Positions 38,110-51,160 are shown, numbered from the stretch's first letter. The stretch is DNA of 64,000 nt from Nocardioides sp. ChNu-153 (GCF_030466625.1 NZ_JADEVT010000002.1:124001-188000); one strand, 5' to 3'. Notes: generated by a model not told the origin, from the letters alone. Program-made: numbers and translations.

Positions 38110-39590
38110 CGGGCTCCGATCCTGGCGATCGCGGCCAGGGGGATGCCCACCCAGCCGGGCCGGTTGCGGGTCTCGTAGACGGTCTCGTAGACGGCCTTGT
38201 CGGCCACGTAGGCGGTGAGCAGGGCGTCCTCCTCGGGGGTCAGGTCGCGGCCGGCGTACGCCGACAGGAAGGCCCGCCGGTTGTGCGCCGCCCATTCCTC
38301 GGCCCGGTACCCACGCTGCTCGGCGATCGCCTCGTCGGGCGCCTCGAGCGTGCGGGCGACGACCCGCGGGGCGTAGTCGAAGGAGCGCAGCATGCCGGCG
38401 ACGTCGCGCCACACCGTGTCGGGCACGAGCCGCTCGTGCAGCGGCTTGGCCGGCTCGCCCTCGAAGTCGACGATCTTCCAGCCGCGCGTCGTGCGGAGGG
38501 TCTGGCCCAGGTGCAGGTCGCCGTGGACCCGCTGCACGGGCACCTCGTCGAGCTCGGCGACGCGGTCGAAGCGGGCGCGCAGCCCGTCGGCGTACGGCGC
38601 GAGGTCGGCCACGACCTCGAGGGCGGCGTCGAGGCGGCGGTGCATGGAGTCGGCGAGCGCACGCACGTCGTCGCCGCGGCGCAGCTCGACCGGGAAGTGG
38701 TCGGCGAGCACGGCATGGGTCTCGGCGAGCGCGACGCCCAGGCGGGCGGACTCGCCCGCGAAGTCGCCGCCGACCTCGTCCGCGTGCAGGTCGGCCTCGG
38801 CGAAGAGGTTGCGCACCGACGCCTGGGCGAGGTCCCACCCGTCGCTGGCGGTGCGGAGGAACTGCTGCAGCATCGCGAGCTGGATGACGGCGTCGGAGGT
38901 CTCGTCGACCACGTCGAGCCAGCCGTACAGGGCGGCGACGTGGTCGGAGCCCGCGCGGGTGAGCACGTCGTGCACCTGCACGTCCGGGTTCACGCCCGGC
39001 GTCACCTTGCGGAAGATCTTCATGAGGGCGTCCTCGCCGAACATCACCGACGAGTTCGACTGCTCGCCGCTGAACAGGCTGCCCTTGGCCGTCACGTCGA
39101 GCTCGTGGCCCGGCAGGCGGTGGAAGACCAGGCTGCTCGAGGCGTCCACGGCGTTGTCCCGGGCGCGCTCGAAGGCGGCCAGCCAGGCACGCATCGCGAC
39201 GCGGTCGTGCGCCGCGTCGTACACGTGCGCCCAGCCGTGCTCGGTGCCCTCGGGGTCGTCCGCCGCCGGGGGCAGGCCCGGCACCTCCCACCAGCCGACG
39301 AAGGCGTGGTCGAGGCGCTCCTGGCGGTCGCGGTAGCAGGCCACCGGCACCTGGTAGAGCTCGGTGGCGCCCTCCGCGCCCGCCGCCGCGTCCGCCTCCG
39401 CGTCGGTGTAGCTCACCTCGACGAACTCGATCGCGACGAAGGGGTCGTCGTCGCTCCCGGTGCCGCGCAGGTCGCCGGCGCGGCGCACGCCGCTCACGTG
39501 GAAGGGACGGCCCTTGCCGCCGAACCACCGGGCGTGCGCCAGGTGCTCGGTGAGGCGCTCGGCCGGGGTGTGCTCGCTGTTGTCGGTCAC
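38106..39590 (-). CDS. mak: Maltokinase
   Basis: Phosphorylates maltose (from TreS) to maltose-1-phosphate, the GlgE substrate. 494 aa. Eukaryotic-kinase-like fold: N-terminal [33 protein letters not shown], catalytic [28 protein letters not shown], and [15 protein letters not shown]. The GTG at 39590 overlaps the treS stop by four bases and has AGGGAGG upstream. Confidence 0.94.
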   Translation of the reverse strand: MTDNSEHTPAERLTEHLAHARWFGGKGRPFHVSGVRRAGDLRGTGSDDDPFVAIEFVEVSYTDAEADAAAGAEGATELYQVPVACYRDRQERLDHAFVGWWEVPGLPPAADDPEGTEHGWAHVYDAAHDRVAMRAWLAAFERARDNAVDASSSLVFHRLPGHELDVTAKGSLFSGEQSNSSVMFGEDALMKIFRKVTPGVNPDVQVHDVLTRAGSDHVAALYGWLDVVDETSDAVIQLAMLQQFLRTASDGWDLAQASVRNLFAEADLHADEVGGDFAGESARLGVALAETHAVLADHFPVELRRGDDVRALADSMHRRLDAALEVVADLAPYADGLRARFDRVAELDEVPVQRVHGDLHLGQTLRTTRGWKIVDFEGEPAKPLHERLVPDTVWRDVAGMLRSFDYAPRVVARTLEAPDEAIAEQRGYRAEEWAAHNRRAFLSAYAGRDLTPEEDALLTAYVADKAVYETVYETRNRPGWVGIPLAAIARIGAR

Positions 39591-41416
39591 GACGGACCTC
39601 CCTGGGCGGACTGCGTGGAGGACTCGACGGCGGTGTCGGAGCCCGTGTCGTCGGCGGGGGCGGTGATGCGGAACCAGTAGAAGCCGTAGCCCCCGAGGGT
39701 CAGTAGGTAGGGCAGCTCGCCGATCGCGGGGAACGGCACGCCGCCCAGCAGCTCGACCATCCCGTGTCCCTCGAAGCGGCGCAGGTCCAGCTCGACCGGC
39801 TGCGGGAAGCGCGAGAGGTTGTTGACGCAGAGGATCACGTCCCGCTTGCCGTTCTCGTCCGTGTGCTCGCGCACGTAGGACAGCACGCTCGGGTTCGAGC
39901 CGCCGAGGTCGTGGAACGTGCCGAGCCCGAAGGCGTGGTGGCCGCGGCGCACCTGCAGCAGGCGCCGGGTCCAGTGCAGCAGCGAGGAGGAGTTCTCCAG
40001 CTGCGACTCCACGTTGACGCTCTGGTAGCCGTAGACCGGGTCCTGCACGAGCGGCAGGTAGAGCTTGCCGGGGTTGGCCACCGAGAACCCGGCGTTGCGG
40101 TCGGGCGTCCACTGCATCGGGGTGCGGACGCCGTCGCGGTCGCCGAGCCAGATGTTGTCGCCCATCCCGATCTCGTCGCCGTAGTAGAGCACCGGCGAGC
40201 CCGGCAGGGAGAGCAGCAGCGCGTTGAACAGCTCGAGGCGGTTGATGTCGTTGTCGAGCAGGGGCGCCAGCCGGCGGCGGATGCCGATGTTGGCCTTCAT
40301 CCGCGGGTCCTGGGCGTACTCCGACCACATGTAGTCGCGGTCCTCGTCCGTCACCATCTCGAGCGTCAGCTCGTCGTGGTTGCGCAGGAAGATGCCCCAC
40401 TGGCAGTTCGACGGGATCTCGGGGGTCTGCTCGAGGATCTCCGAGATCGGGAAGCGCGACTCGCGGCGCACCGCCATGAAGATGCGCGGCATCACCGGGA
40501 AGTGGAACGCCATGTGGCACTCGTCGCCGCCCGACTCGAAGTCGCCGAAGTACTCCACCACGTCGGCGGGCCACTGGTTGGCCTCGCACAGCAGGACGCG
40601 GCCCGGGTAGTTGTCGTCGACGAACTTGCGGACCCGCTTGAGCATCTCGTGGGTCTCGGGCAGGTTCTCGCCGTTGGTGCCCGGGCGCTCGTAGAGGTAG
40701 GGGACGGCGTCGAGGCGGAAGCCGTCCATGCCCATGTCGAGCCAGAACGCCATCGCCTCGAGCATCGCCTCCTGGACCTTCGGGTTGTCGAAGTTCAGGT
40801 CCGGCTGGTGGCTGAAGAACCGGTGCCAGAAGTACTGCTGGCGCACCGGGTCCCACGTCCAGTTGGACGGCTCGGTGTCGACGAAGATGATGCGGGCGTC
40901 CTCGTAGAGGTCGTCGTTGTCCGACCACACGTAGAAGTCGCCGTACGGGCCCTCGGGGTCGGACCGGCTCGCCTGGAACCACGGGTGCGCGTCGCTCGTG
41001 TGGTTCATGACGAAGTCGATGATCACGCGGATGCCGCGCTTGTGGGCCTCGTCGAGGAAGAGCCGGAAGTCGTCGATCGTGCCGATCTCCGGGTGCACGC
41101 CGGTGTAGTCGGCGACGTCGTACCCGCCGTCGCGCAGCGGAGAGGGGAAGAACGGCGGGATCCACAGGCAGTCGACGCCGAGCCACTGCAGGTAGTCGAG
41201 CTTCTCGACCAGGCCGCGGAAGTCGCCGGTGCCGTCCCCGTTGGAGTCGCGGAACGAGCGGACCAGCACCTCGTAGAACACCGCGGTCTTGAACCACTCC
41301 GGCTCGATCTTCGCGATCGGCTCGGCCGGCTCGACCTCGGGCGTCGGGGGCACCTCGGGCACGCCGGGCCCTCCGTCGACCAGGGGTCCGTGGGCCACGG
41401 GGTCGGTGGCGGTCAT
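39587..41416 (-). CDS. treS: Trehalose synthase (maltose/trehalose isomerase)
   Basis: Interconverts trehalose and maltose. 609 aa, GH13 barrel: [35 protein letters not shown] (nucleophile Asp), [10 protein letters not shown] (Glu), [12 protein letters not shown]; ends in a beta domain ([20 protein letters not shown]). Unlike some relatives it is not fused to maltokinase, which is a separate gene overlapping by four bases. Its start ATG in turn overlaps the glgE stop. Confidence 0.95.
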   Translation of the reverse strand: MTATDPVAHGPLVDGGPGVPEVPPTPEVEPAEPIAKIEPEWFKTAVFYEVLVRSFRDSNGDGTGDFRGLVEKLDYLQWLGVDCLWIPPFFPSPLRDGGYDVADYTGVHPEIGTIDDFRLFLDEAHKRGIRVIIDFVMNHTSDAHPWFQASRSDPEGPYGDFYVWSDNDDLYEDARIIFVDTEPSNWTWDPVRQQYFWHRFFSHQPDLNFDNPKVQEAMLEAMAFWLDMGMDGFRLDAVPYLYERPGTNGENLPETHEMLKRVRKFVDDNYPGRVLLCEANQWPADVVEYFGDFESGGDECHMAFHFPVMPRIFMAVRRESRFPISEILEQTPEIPSNCQWGIFLRNHDELTLEMVTDEDRDYMWSEYAQDPRMKANIGIRRRLAPLLDNDINRLELFNALLLSLPGSPVLYYGDEIGMGDNIWLGDRDGVRTPMQWTPDRNAGFSVANPGKLYLPLVQDPVYGYQSVNVESQLENSSSLLHWTRRLLQVRRGHHAFGLGTFHDLGGSNPSVLSYVREHTDENGKRDVILCVNNLSRFPQPVELDLRRFEGHGMVELLGGVPFPAIGELPYLLTLGGYGFYWFRITAPADDTGSDTAVESSTQSAQGGPS

Positions 41417-43401
41417 CGCAGGCTCCTGACGGTCAGCACGTGCGCAGGCTCGTGCGAGGGGTCCAGACGGACGTAGTCGTGCTCGCGCCACGTCCACGTC
41501 TCGCCGGTGAAGGCGTCGGTGACCTCGAAGGCCTCGGCCCAGTCCAGGCCCAGGGAGGGCATGTCGAGGTGGACGGTGGTCTCGCGGGTGGCGTGCGGGT
41601 CCAGGTTGATGACCACGATGACGACGTCGTCGGTGCCGTCCGGGCCCGCGCCGGGCGCCCGCTTGGAGTACACGATGACGTTCTCGTCGTCGCTGTGGTG
41701 GATCGTGATGTTGCGCAGCAGCTGCAGCGCGCGGTGGTCGCGACGCAGCTCGTTGAGCCGCGTCAGGTACGGCGTGAGCGTGCGCCCCTCGGCCTCCGCG
41801 CGGTCCCAGTCGCGGATGCGGACCTGGTACTTCTCCGAGTCCAGGTACTCCTCGCTGCCCGGCTTCACCGCGACGTGCTCGAAGAGCTCGTAGCCGGCGT
41901 ACACCCCCCAGGTCGGCGAGCTGGTCGCCGCCAGCGCCGCGCGGATCTTGAAGGCCGCGGGTCCGCCGTACTGCAGGAAGGCGTGGAGGATGTCGGGGGT
42001 GTTGACGAAGAAGTTGGGCCGCATCACGTGGTCGGTCTCGGTGGAGAGCTCGCGCAGGTAGTCCTCGATCTCCCACTTCGCCGTGCGCCACGTGAAGTAC
42101 GTGTACGACTGGTGGAAGCCCACGGCGCCGAGCCCGCGCATCATGGCCGGCTTGGTGAACGCCTCCGCCAGGAAGAGCACGTCGGGATCGGTGCGGCGCA
42201 CCTCGGCCAGCAGCCACTCCCAGAACGCCACCGGCTTCGTGTGCGGGTTGTCGACGCGGAAGATCCGCACGCCGTGGCGCATCCAGTGCTTGACGACGCG
42301 GAGCACCTCGCGGCAGATGCCCGTCGGGTCGTTGTCGAAGTTGATCGGGTAGATGTCCTGGTACTTCTTCGGCGGGTTCTCGGCGTACGCGATCGTGCCG
42401 TCGGCGCGCGTGGTGAAGAACTCCGGGTTGGTCGTCACCCAGGGGTGGTCGGGCGCCGCCTGCAGGGCGAGGTCGAGCGCGACCTCCAGGCCCAGCTCGC
42501 GGGCCCGGGCGACGAACGCGTCGAGGTCCTCGACCGTCCCGAGGTCGGGGTGCACCGCGTCGTGGCCGCCGTGGCGCGAGCCGATGGCCCACGGCGAGCC
42601 CGGGTCGTCCGGACCGGGGGTGAGCGTGTTGTTCGGGCCCTTGCGGTTGACCTCGCCGATCGGGTGGATCGGCGGCAGGTAGATCACGTCGAACCCGGCC
42701 GCGGCGACGGCGTCGAGCCGCTGCGCGGCGGTGCGCAGCGTCCCGCTCACGACCTTGCCGTCGTCGTCGACGTACGCGCCCTCGGAGCGCGGGAAGAACT
42801 CGTACCAGCTGCCGAACAGCGCGCGGGTGCGGTCGGCGAAGAACGGGAACGGCCCCTCGAGGGTGACGAGCTCGCGCAGCGGGTGCGCGGCCAGCACGGC
42901 CCGCACCTCGGGCGCCTCGAGCTGGGAGAGGCGCTGGGTGGCGGGGGAGGAGTCGTCGGTGGTGACGGCGAGGGCGCCCTGCAGCACCTCGGTCTCCGCG
43001 GCCGTGAGCCCGCCCTCGGCCAGCACCCGCTCGAGGAGCAGCCGCCCCTCGGTGAACATCAGGTCGACGTCCACCTCGGCGGGGATCTTCACCCCCGCGG
43101 CGTGCTGCCACGTCGCGATCGGGTGCGACCACGCCTGGATCGTGAACGTCCAGGGTCCCTCGGTGTCGGGGGTGACCCACGCGGCGTACTCGTTGGGCTC
43201 GACGGGGTGGGGCTCGAGCGGGACCGGGGGCCTGCGCACGCCCGCGGGGTCGGTGAGGACCACCTCGGCGCCGAGGCGGTCGTGCCCCTCGCGGAACACG
43301 GTGGCGGTCACGGGGAAGGGTTCGCCGACGGTCGCCTTGGCCGGTTGACGGCCGAGGTCGACGACGGGCGCGACGTTCATGACGGGGATGCGTCCGACCA
43401 T
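41413..43401 (-). CDS. glgE: Alpha-1,4-glucan:maltose-1-phosphate maltosyltransferase
   Basis: Extends alpha-1,4-glucan with maltosyl units from maltose-1-phosphate. 662 aa: N-terminal beta domains ([25 protein letters not shown]), GH13_3 catalytic region with [22 protein letters not shown], nucleophile in [13 protein letters not shown] (Asp about 384), [11 protein letters not shown] with the acid/base Glu, and late [18 protein letters not shown]. First gene of the operon. TAGGGT (43414 down to 43409) precedes the ATG by seven bases: leaderless promoter. Confidence 0.96.
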   Translation of the reverse strand: MVGRIPVMNVAPVVDLGRQPAKATVGEPFPVTATVFREGHDRLGAEVVLTDPAGVRRPPVPLEPHPVEPNEYAAWVTPDTEGPWTFTIQAWSHPIATWQHAAGVKIPAEVDVDLMFTEGRLLLERVLAEGGLTAAETEVLQGALAVTTDDSSPATQRLSQLEAPEVRAVLAAHPLRELVTLEGPFPFFADRTRALFGSWYEFFPRSEGAYVDDDGKVVSGTLRTAAQRLDAVAAAGFDVIYLPPIHPIGEVNRKGPNNTLTPGPDDPGSPWAIGSRHGGHDAVHPDLGTVEDLDAFVARARELGLEVALDLALQAAPDHPWVTTNPEFFTTRADGTIAYAENPPKKYQDIYPINFDNDPTGICREVLRVVKHWMRHGVRIFRVDNPHTKPVAFWEWLLAEVRRTDPDVLFLAEAFTKPAMMRGLGAVGFHQSYTYFTWRTAKWEIEDYLRELSTETDHVMRPNFFVNTPDILHAFLQYGGPAAFKIRAALAATSSPTWGVYAGYELFEHVAVKPGSEEYLDSEKYQVRIRDWDRAEAEGRTLTPYLTRLNELRRDHRALQLLRNITIHHSDDENVIVYSKRAPGAGPDGTDDVVIVVINLDPHATRETTVHLDMPSLGLDWAEAFEVTDAFTGETWTWREHDYVRLDPSHEPAHVLTVRSLR

Positions 43402-43443
43402 GGGCCCGACCCTAGGGGGTGGCGGGAAGTGCGCGCGAGCGGC

Positions 43444-44157
43444 TCAGAGCTCGGGGCCCCGGCCGAGCTCGCGGCGGGCCTCCCGGGCGCTGAGCAGCGC
43501 CATCACCCGGGCGATCACCAGCGCGATGTAGAGCATCCCGGCGATCTGCTCGATCATCACGACCGAGCGGGCGTGGGGCAGCACGGGCACGACGTCGGAC
43601 AGGCCCGTGCTCGTCAGCGTGGTGACCGACAGGAAGAGCAGCTCGACCCAGGTGCGGTCGGCCTCGGGGTCCACCGCGGCGGTGAACGAGCCGGGCCACA
43701 CGACCTGGACCGCGGCGTACAGGTAGGCGAAGCCCCACGCCACGACGGTGAAGGTGGCTCCCGTCGCCCAGATCTCGTCGGTGGTCACGTGGTCGTCGTG
43801 GAACATGTAGCGGATCAGCGCGTACGCCGTGTAGAGGTAGAACGCGGCGTGCAGCACCGAGGACGCCACGACGATGCCGTCCTCGGGGCGCACCGCCTCG
43901 AGCACGGTCAGCACCACCACCGGCACGCCCAGCACCACGGACACCCACGTCAGGGCCTGCGTGGCCCGCACCGCGAAGACCGCGAGCACGAGCACGAGCA
44001 GGCCGATGGTGCTGAACAGCCCGCGCCCCGTCGGGGAGTCGCCGAGGAACGGGTAGGCGAGGATCCCGCCCAGCTGGACGAGCATGAGGACCGCGGAGGG
44101 CCGCGCCCGCAGCCAGGCCCAGGTGCGGGAGAGCGAGGGATCGTCCGTGGTCGACAC
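43444..44157 (-). CDS. Ion channel-like membrane protein with unusual pore motif
   Basis: 237 aa. Several helices (about 20-40, 47-68, 70-88, 96-115) followed by a pore-type segment and last helix: LFLSVTTLTSTGLSDVVPVLPHARSVVMIEQIAGMLYIALVIARVMAL. Position and flanks correspond to the TVGYGD filter of K+ channels, but the residues are STGLSD, lacking the GYG, so K+ selectivity is not expected. GTG start. Placed between glgE and glgX on the same strand; link to them unknown. Confidence 0.72.
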   Translation of the reverse strand: MSTTDDPSLSRTWAWLRARPSAVLMLVQLGGILAYPFLGDSPTGRGLFSTIGLLVLVLAVFAVRATQALTWVSVVLGVPVVVLTVLEAVRPEDGIVVASSVLHAAFYLYTAYALIRYMFHDDHVTTDEIWATGATFTVVAWGFAYLYAAVQVVWPGSFTAAVDPEADRTWVELLFLSVTTLTSTGLSDVVPVLPHARSVVMIEQIAGMLYIALVIARVMALLSAREARRELGRGPEL

Positions 44158-44182
44158 GCGACGATGCTGCCACGCCCCGCCG

Positions 44183-46360
<2,178 letters not shown>

Positions 46361-46520
46361 GCCTCCCATCATGGGCGACGCGAGCCGCCCGCGTCCGCCG
46401 ACCCGGCCGACCGGCCGGGATCCCTCGCCGTGGTCCGGGTCACGCCCGCCCGCGCCGCGCACGGCATGATGCGCGGGGCAGCACGCACACGACCGCACGC
46501 ACACGACGAGGTGGGAACCG

Positions 46521-47300
46521 ATGGGTGAGTTCGTACGACTGGAGGTGGCCGACGGCGTCGCCACGCTGCGCCTGGACCGGCCGAAGATGAACGCGATCAG
46601 CTTCGCCGTGCAGGCCGAGCTGCGCGCGGCCGCGGCCGAGGCCACCGAGCGCGCCGACGTGCGCGCCGTCGTGATCTGGGGCGGGGAGCGCGTCTTCGCC
46701 GCGGGCAACGACGTCAAGGAGATGGCCGAGGTCTCCTACGCCGAGATGGTCGAGCTGTCCCACTCGGTGCAGTCGGCCGTGACGGCCGTCGCGGCCATCC
46801 CCAAGCCCGTCGTGGCGGCGGTGAACGGCTACGCCCTGGGCGGCGGGTGCGAGCTCGCGCTCGCGGCCGACGTGCGGTTCGCCGCCGAGGACGCGGTGCT
46901 GGGCCAGCCCGAGGTGCTCCTCGGCATCATCCCCGGCGCCGGCGGGACCCAGCGCCTCGCGCGCCTCGTGGGCCCGTCGCGGGCGAAGGACATCATGTTC
47001 ACGGGCCGCTTCGTGAAGGCCGACGAGGCGCTGCGCATCGGCCTCGTCGACCGGGTGGTCCCGGCCGGCGACGTGTACGACGAGGCCCTGGCGTGGGCGC
47101 GGCAGCTCGCCACCGCCGCGCCGTACGCCCTGCGGGCGGTCAAGGAGTCGGTCGACCAGGGCCTGGAGGTCGACCTCCCGACGGGACTGGCGATCGAGCG
47201 GGCTCAGTTCGCCGGCCTGTTCGCGACCGAGGACGCCCGGGTCGGTCTGCGCTCGTTCGTCGAGAACGGTCCCGGCAAGGCGCGGTTCACCGGTCGCTGA
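46521..47300 (+). CDS. Enoyl-CoA hydratase
   Basis: Crotonase-family hydration of 2-enoyl-CoA. 259 aa, normal size. Both catalytic Glu contexts are present: GGGCELALAADVRFAAED and GQPEVLLGIIPGAGGTQRLAR. The oxyanion-hole segment is AAGNDVKEMAEVSY. ATG with GAGGTGGG upstream. It fits crotonyl-CoA formation in the same acyl-CoA network as the dehydrogenase, but I see no regulon operator in front of it. Confidence 0.93.
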   Translation: MGEFVRLEVADGVATLRLDRPKMNAISFAVQAELRAAAAEATERADVRAVVIWGGERVFAAGNDVKEMAEVSYAEMVELSHSVQSAVTAVAAIPKPVVAAVNGYALGGGCELALAADVRFAAEDAVLGQPEVLLGIIPGAGGTQRLARLVGPSRAKDIMFTGRFVKADEALRIGLVDRVVPAGDVYDEALAWARQLATAAPYALRAVKESVDQGLEVDLPTGLAIERAQFAGLFATEDARVGLRSFVENGPGKARFTGR

Positions 47301-47305
47301 CCCCC

Positions 47306-47357
47306 GGGGGAGGCGCGGGGGAAGGCGCGGGGGAGGCGTGGGGGAGGCGTGGGGGAC
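47306..47357. repeat. Tandem repeat GGGGGAGGCGY (about four copies)
   Basis: Five G-rich units of 11-12 bases, the first starting six bases after the enoyl-CoA hydratase stop. G-rich on the sense strand, so a G-quadruplex in the mRNA or DNA is conceivable. No other role seen. Confidence 0.65.
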
Positions 47358-47454
47358 GACGGCCCGTGGGACGGCGGCCCGCGCAGGTGGGACGCCGTCC
47401 GGGGTCCTGGAGACCTGTGCCACACTGACCCCCGTCCCGTAGGCGAGGTCGAGG

Positions 47455-47874
47455 ATGGAGCCCGTGGTCGGTCCTGAGAAGCCAGCAGCTGGAGAGACGT
47501 CGACCGCGACGACCGGGTCGTCGGCGGCGGAGGGGTCGAGCGCGTCGAAGCCGCGCCGTCGGCCGTCGTTCTCCGTCGGCCGGGCGCGCACCGTGGTGGC
47601 CCAGGTGGTCTGGATCGTGTGCCTCGTCGCCGCGACCTCGCTCGCCGTCGCCGCGCTCTGCATCGCCGTCGACGCCAACCAGGGCAACGGGCTCGTGGGC
47701 CTGGTGCTCGACCTGGCCGGGTTCTTCGACCTCGGCGTCTTCACCCTGGACGACGGGATCATGGCCTTCACCGGCGACAACGCCGACACGAAGAACGCGC
47801 TGGTGAACTACGGCCTCGGTGCTGCCTTCTGGCTCGTGCTGGGACGCGTGCTCGAGCGCCTGATCCGCCCGTGA
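47455..47874 (+). CDS. Small membrane protein with charged N-terminal tail, unknown function
   Basis: 139 aa. About 40 hydrophilic Ser/Ala/Glu-rich residues, basic KPRRRPSFSVGRAR, one strong helix (VVAQVVWIVCLVAATSLAVAALCIAV) and a second hydrophobic stretch (LVGLVLDLAGFFDLGVF), ending with LGAAFWLVLGRVLERLI. Resembles small membrane proteins common in Nocardioides, but I cannot name a family. ATG preceded by GAGG. Confidence 0.65.
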   Translation: MEPVVGPEKPAAGETSTATTGSSAAEGSSASKPRRRPSFSVGRARTVVAQVVWIVCLVAATSLAVAALCIAVDANQGNGLVGLVLDLAGFFDLGVFTLDDGIMAFTGDNADTKNALVNYGLGAAFWLVLGRVLERLIRP

Positions 47875-47897
47875 CGCACGCCACGTCGCAAGCTCGT

Positions 47898-47909
47898 TAC
47901 CTGCTAGTA
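47898..47909. promoter_or_regulatory. Regulon operator 5 at the etfBA promoter
   Basis: TACCTGCTAGTA, an exact fit to TACYNGYNRGTA, 50 bases upstream of the etfB ATG. A TAGCCT hexamer (47908-47913) overlaps its right end and could be the -10. Links electron transfer flavoprotein to the acyl-CoA genes. Confidence 0.6.
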
Positions 47910-47959
47910 GCCTCAGCTACACACCCGAGTGCACAGGAGGGGCCGCGAGGCCACACACC

Positions 47960-48760
47960 ATGAACATCATCGTCTGTGTGAAGCACGTCCCGGACGCCAC
48001 GGCGGACCGGAAGTTCGAGTCCGACAACACGGTCGACCGCGAGGGCGTCGACGGCCTGCTCTCCGAGCTGGACGAGTACGCCGTGGAGCAGGCCCTGCAG
48101 CTGCGCGAGAAGCGCGACGGTGAGGACATCACCATCACCGCGCTGACCGTCGGCCCCGCCAAGGCGGTCGACGCGGTCCGCAAGGCGCTGCAGATGGGTG
48201 CCGACAAGGGTGTCCACGTGAGCGACGACGCCATCGCCGGCTCCGACTACGTCGGCACCTCGCTGGTGCTGGCCAAGGCCGTCGAGAAGCTGGGCGCCGA
48301 GTCGAAGGTCGACCTCGTCGTCTTCGGCATGGCCTCCACCGACGGCTCCGGCGGCGTCGTGCCGGCCATGGTCGCCGAGCGCCTGGGCCTGCCCCAGGTC
48401 ACGCTGGCGTCCGTCGTCGAGACGCAGGGCGACCAGGTGCGCATCAAGCGCGACGGCGACACCGCGACCGAGGTCGTCGGCGCCACGCTGCCCATCGTGC
48501 TCAGCGTGACCGACCAGTCGGGCGAGGCGCGCTACCCCTCCTTCAAGGGGATCATGGCCGCGAAGAAGAAGCCGCTCGAGACGCTCACGCTGGCCGACAT
48601 CGGCGTGGAGTCCTCCGAGGTCGGCGCCGCTGCGGCGTGGACCGCGGTGGAGGACACCACCGCCCGGCCGCCGCGCACCGCCGGCGAGATCGTCACCGAC
48701 GAGGACGGGTCCGGCGCCGAGGCGCTCGCCGGGTTCCTCGCCTCGAAGAAGTTCATCTGA
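47960..48760 (+). CDS. etfB: Electron transfer flavoprotein beta subunit
   Basis: Small subunit of ETF, which accepts electrons from acyl-CoA dehydrogenases. 266 aa. Start NIIVCVKHVPDATADRKFE, central DLVVFGMASTDGSGGVVPAMVAERLGLPQVT and RYPSFKGIMAAKKKP are the AMP-binding and recognition segments of EtfB. Operon with etfA, 16 bases apart. Confidence 0.96.
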   Translation: MNIIVCVKHVPDATADRKFESDNTVDREGVDGLLSELDEYAVEQALQLREKRDGEDITITALTVGPAKAVDAVRKALQMGADKGVHVSDDAIAGSDYVGTSLVLAKAVEKLGAESKVDLVVFGMASTDGSGGVVPAMVAERLGLPQVTLASVVETQGDQVRIKRDGDTATEVVGATLPIVLSVTDQSGEARYPSFKGIMAAKKKPLETLTLADIGVESSEVGAAAAWTAVEDTTARPPRTAGEIVTDEDGSGAEALAGFLASKKFI

Positions 48761-48776
48761 GAAGGGGCTGCAGCTG

Positions 48777-49730
48777 ATGTCCGAGGTTCTGGTTCTGGTC
48801 GACCACGTCGACGGTGCGGTGCGCAAGCCCACCAACGAGCTGCTCGCGATCGCGAAGAAGCTGGGCTCGCCCTCCGCGGTCTTCATCGGCAGCGCGGACG
48901 CCGCGTCCGGCGTCGTGGAGACGGTGAAGAAGTACGGCGCGGAGAAGGTCTACGTCGTCGACGACGCCGAGGTGCGGGGCTACCTGGTCGCGCCCAAGGC
49001 CGAGGTGCTCGCGCAGCTCGTGGAGAAGACGTCCCCGGCCGCGGTGCTCCTGGTGTCGGGCTCGGAGGGCAAGGAGGTGGCCGCGCGCCTGGCCATCAAG
49101 ACGTCGTCGGGGATCATCACCGACGCCGTCGACGTGGCCGAGGACGGCACGGCGACCCAGTCGGTCTTCGCCGGCAACTACACGCTGACCGGCAAGGTCA
49201 CCCACGGCACGCCGATCATCACGGTCAAGCCGAACTCCGCCACGCCGGAGGACGCCGCGGGCGCCGGTGAGGTCGAGCAGTTCTCCCCGACCATCTCCGA
49301 CGCCGCGAAGGGCGCGCAGGTCGTGGCCTCGCAGCCGCGTCAGTCGACCGGTCGCCCCGAGCTCACCGAGGCCGCGATCGTGGTCTCCGGTGGCCGTGGC
49401 ACCGGCGGCGACTTCGCCCCCGTCGAGAAGCTGGCGGACGCCCTGGGTGCGGCCGTCGGCGCGTCCCGCGCGGCCGTCGACTCCGGCTGGATCCCCCACA
49501 CCTTCCAGGTGGGCCAGACGGGCAAGACGGTCTCCCCGCAGCTGTACGTCGCGAACGGCATCTCCGGCGCCATCCAGCACCGGGCCGGCATGCAGACGTC
49601 CAAGACGATCGTCGCGGTCAACAAGGACGAGGAGGCGCCGATCTTCGAGCTCGTCGACTTCGGCGTCGTGGGCGACCTGCACTCGGTCCTGCCCGCCCTG
49701 GCCGACGCGGTCGAGGCCCGCAAGAACTGA
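48777..49730 (+). CDS. etfA: Electron transfer flavoprotein alpha subunit
   Basis: Large, FAD-binding subunit of ETF. 317 aa. C-terminal FAD signature: [67 protein letters not shown], quoted only for orientation in parts ([36 protein letters not shown]). ATG at 48777 with AGAAGGGG upstream. Followed by a strong terminator. Confidence 0.96.
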   Translation: MSEVLVLVDHVDGAVRKPTNELLAIAKKLGSPSAVFIGSADAASGVVETVKKYGAEKVYVVDDAEVRGYLVAPKAEVLAQLVEKTSPAAVLLVSGSEGKEVAARLAIKTSSGIITDAVDVAEDGTATQSVFAGNYTLTGKVTHGTPIITVKPNSATPEDAAGAGEVEQFSPTISDAAKGAQVVASQPRQSTGRPELTEAAIVVSGGRGTGGDFAPVEKLADALGAAVGASRAAVDSGWIPHTFQVGQTGKTVSPQLYVANGISGAIQHRAGMQTSKTIVAVNKDEEAPIFELVDFGVVGDLHSVLPALADAVEARKN

Positions 49731-49761
49731 GCGTGGCGGCCTCCGCGCCGCCACCGCACGC

Positions 49762-49792
49762 ACGGCCCGGGTCCCTCGTGGACCCGGGCCGT
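49762..49792 (+). terminator. Terminator of etfBA
   Basis: Perfect 13-bp stem (49762-49774 with 49780-49792) and a five-base loop, then TTCGT. 32 bases after the etfA stop. Confidence 0.82.
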
Positions 49793-49793
49793 T

Positions 49794-49829
49794 CGTGCGT
49801 CCGGGCGTGCGTCCGGGCGCGCGTCCGGA
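49794..49829. repeat. Tandem repeat CGTGCGTCCGGG, three copies
   Basis: Three contiguous 12-base units (the last with two changes) directly after the etfBA terminator and upstream of proA. No role seen. Confidence 0.7.
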
Positions 49830-49912
49830 CCCACGCGGGCGGGGCCCCGGGGACCTTCCCGACCCGTGGGAACGGGTGCGCGGGGGCGGGGCACCCGCCG
49901 TACCCTCGGCGC

Positions 49913-51160
49913 ATGAGCACCGAGGACGTCCACGCCGCGGCCGCGCGTGCGAAGGAGGCGGGCTACGAGCTCGCCACGGCGACGCGGGCGGTCAAGGACG
50001 CCGCGCTCGAGGCGATGGCAGCGGCGCTGGGGGCCCACGAGGCGGCGATCCTGGCGGCCAACGCCGAGGACGTGGAGCGGGCCGAGGCCGGTGGCACGCC
50101 GCCGAACATCGTCGACCGGCTGCGGCTGACCCCTGAGCGGCTCGCCGCGATGGCCGCCGGGCTGCGTGACGTGGCGGCGCTGCCCGACCCGGTGGGCGAG
50201 GTCGTGCGCGGCGGCACCCTGCCGAACGGGCTGGAGCTGCGCCAGGTGCGCGTGCCCTTCGGCGTGGTCGGGATGATCTACGAGGCCCGCCCGAACGTCA
50301 CGGCCGACGCCGCCGGGATCTGCCTCAAGTCGGGCAACGCGGTGCTGCTGCGCGGCAGCTCGAGCGCCCGGTCGAGCAACGCCGCGATCGTGACCGCGCT
50401 GCGCGAGGCCGTCGTCACCGCGGGCCTGCCCGCCGACGTCGTCCAGCTCGTGCCGGGGGACACCCACGAGAGCGTCAAGGCGCTGATGCGCGCCCGCGGC
50501 CTCGTCGACGTGCTCATCCCGCGCGGCGGGGCGGGGCTCATCCGCTCGGTCGTCGAGGAGTCGACCGTGCCCGTCATCGAGACGGGCGTGGGCAACTGCC
50601 ACGTGTACGTCGACGCCTCCGCCGACCTCGACAAGGCGCTCGCCATCGTGGTCAACGCGAAGACCCACCGCACCTCGGTGTGCAACGCCGCGGAGTCGGT
50701 GCTGGTGCACGCGGACGTCGCCGACGACTTCCTGCCGCTCCTCATCGACGCGCTGGCCGAGCGGGGCGTGACGGTGCACGGCGACGACCGCTTCGGCGAG
50801 TACGACGGGGTCGTCGCCGCCACCGACGACGACTGGGGCCAGGAGTACCTCTCGCTCGACATCGCGGCCGCCGTCGTCGACGACCTCGAGGGCGCGATCG
50901 CGCACGTGCGCCGCTGGTCGAGCGGGCACTCCGACGCGATCGTCACCGAGTCGCAGGCCGCCGCGCGCCGCTTCGTCGCGGCCGTCGACTCGGCCGCGGT
51001 GCTCGTCAACGCCTCCACCCGCTTCACCGACGGCGGCGAGTTCGGCTTCGGCGCGGAGATCGGCATCAGCACGCAGAAGCTGCACGCCCGGGGCCCGATG
51101 GGCCTGCCGGAGATGACGTCGACCAAGTACGTCGTCACCGGTGACGGGCACGTGCGCTGA
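49913..51160 (+). CDS. proA: Glutamate-5-semialdehyde dehydrogenase
   Basis: Second step of proline biosynthesis: NADPH reduction of gamma-glutamyl phosphate. 415 aa. [39 protein letters not shown] is the cofactor region; [17 protein letters not shown] carries the catalytic Cys. ATG at 49913 follows TACCCT (49901-49906) by six bases, with no Shine-Dalgarno, so likely leaderless. proB is not in the window. 5-oxoprolinase could feed glutamate here, but there is no direct link. Confidence 0.96.
   Translation: MSTEDVHAAAARAKEAGYELATATRAVKDAALEAMAAALGAHEAAILAANAEDVERAEAGGTPPNIVDRLRLTPERLAAMAAGLRDVAALPDPVGEVVRGGTLPNGLELRQVRVPFGVVGMIYEARPNVTADAAGICLKSGNAVLLRGSSSARSSNAAIVTALREAVVTAGLPADVVQLVPGDTHESVKALMRARGLVDVLIPRGGAGLIRSVVEESTVPVIETGVGNCHVYVDASADLDKALAIVVNAKTHRTSVCNAAESVLVHADVADDFLPLLIDALAERGVTVHGDDRFGEYDGVVAATDDDWGQEYLSLDIAAAVVDDLEGAIAHVRRWSSGHSDAIVTESQAAARRFVAAVDSAAVLVNASTRFTDGGEFGFGAEIGISTQKLHARGPMGLPEMTSTKYVVTGDGHVR

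Noticed and set aside
36000..43180. Very long open frames on the opposite strand of, or running across, the glg/treS genes and elsewhere (over 1000 codons)
   Set aside because: They are side effects of extreme GC: few stop codons in other frames. Their translations are Arg/Ala/Gly/Pro low-complexity sequence without motifs, while the real gene in each place has full family signatures.
47306..47357. CRISPR-like repeats
   Set aside because: Units are 11-12 bases, contiguous, with no spacers and no cas genes anywhere in the window.
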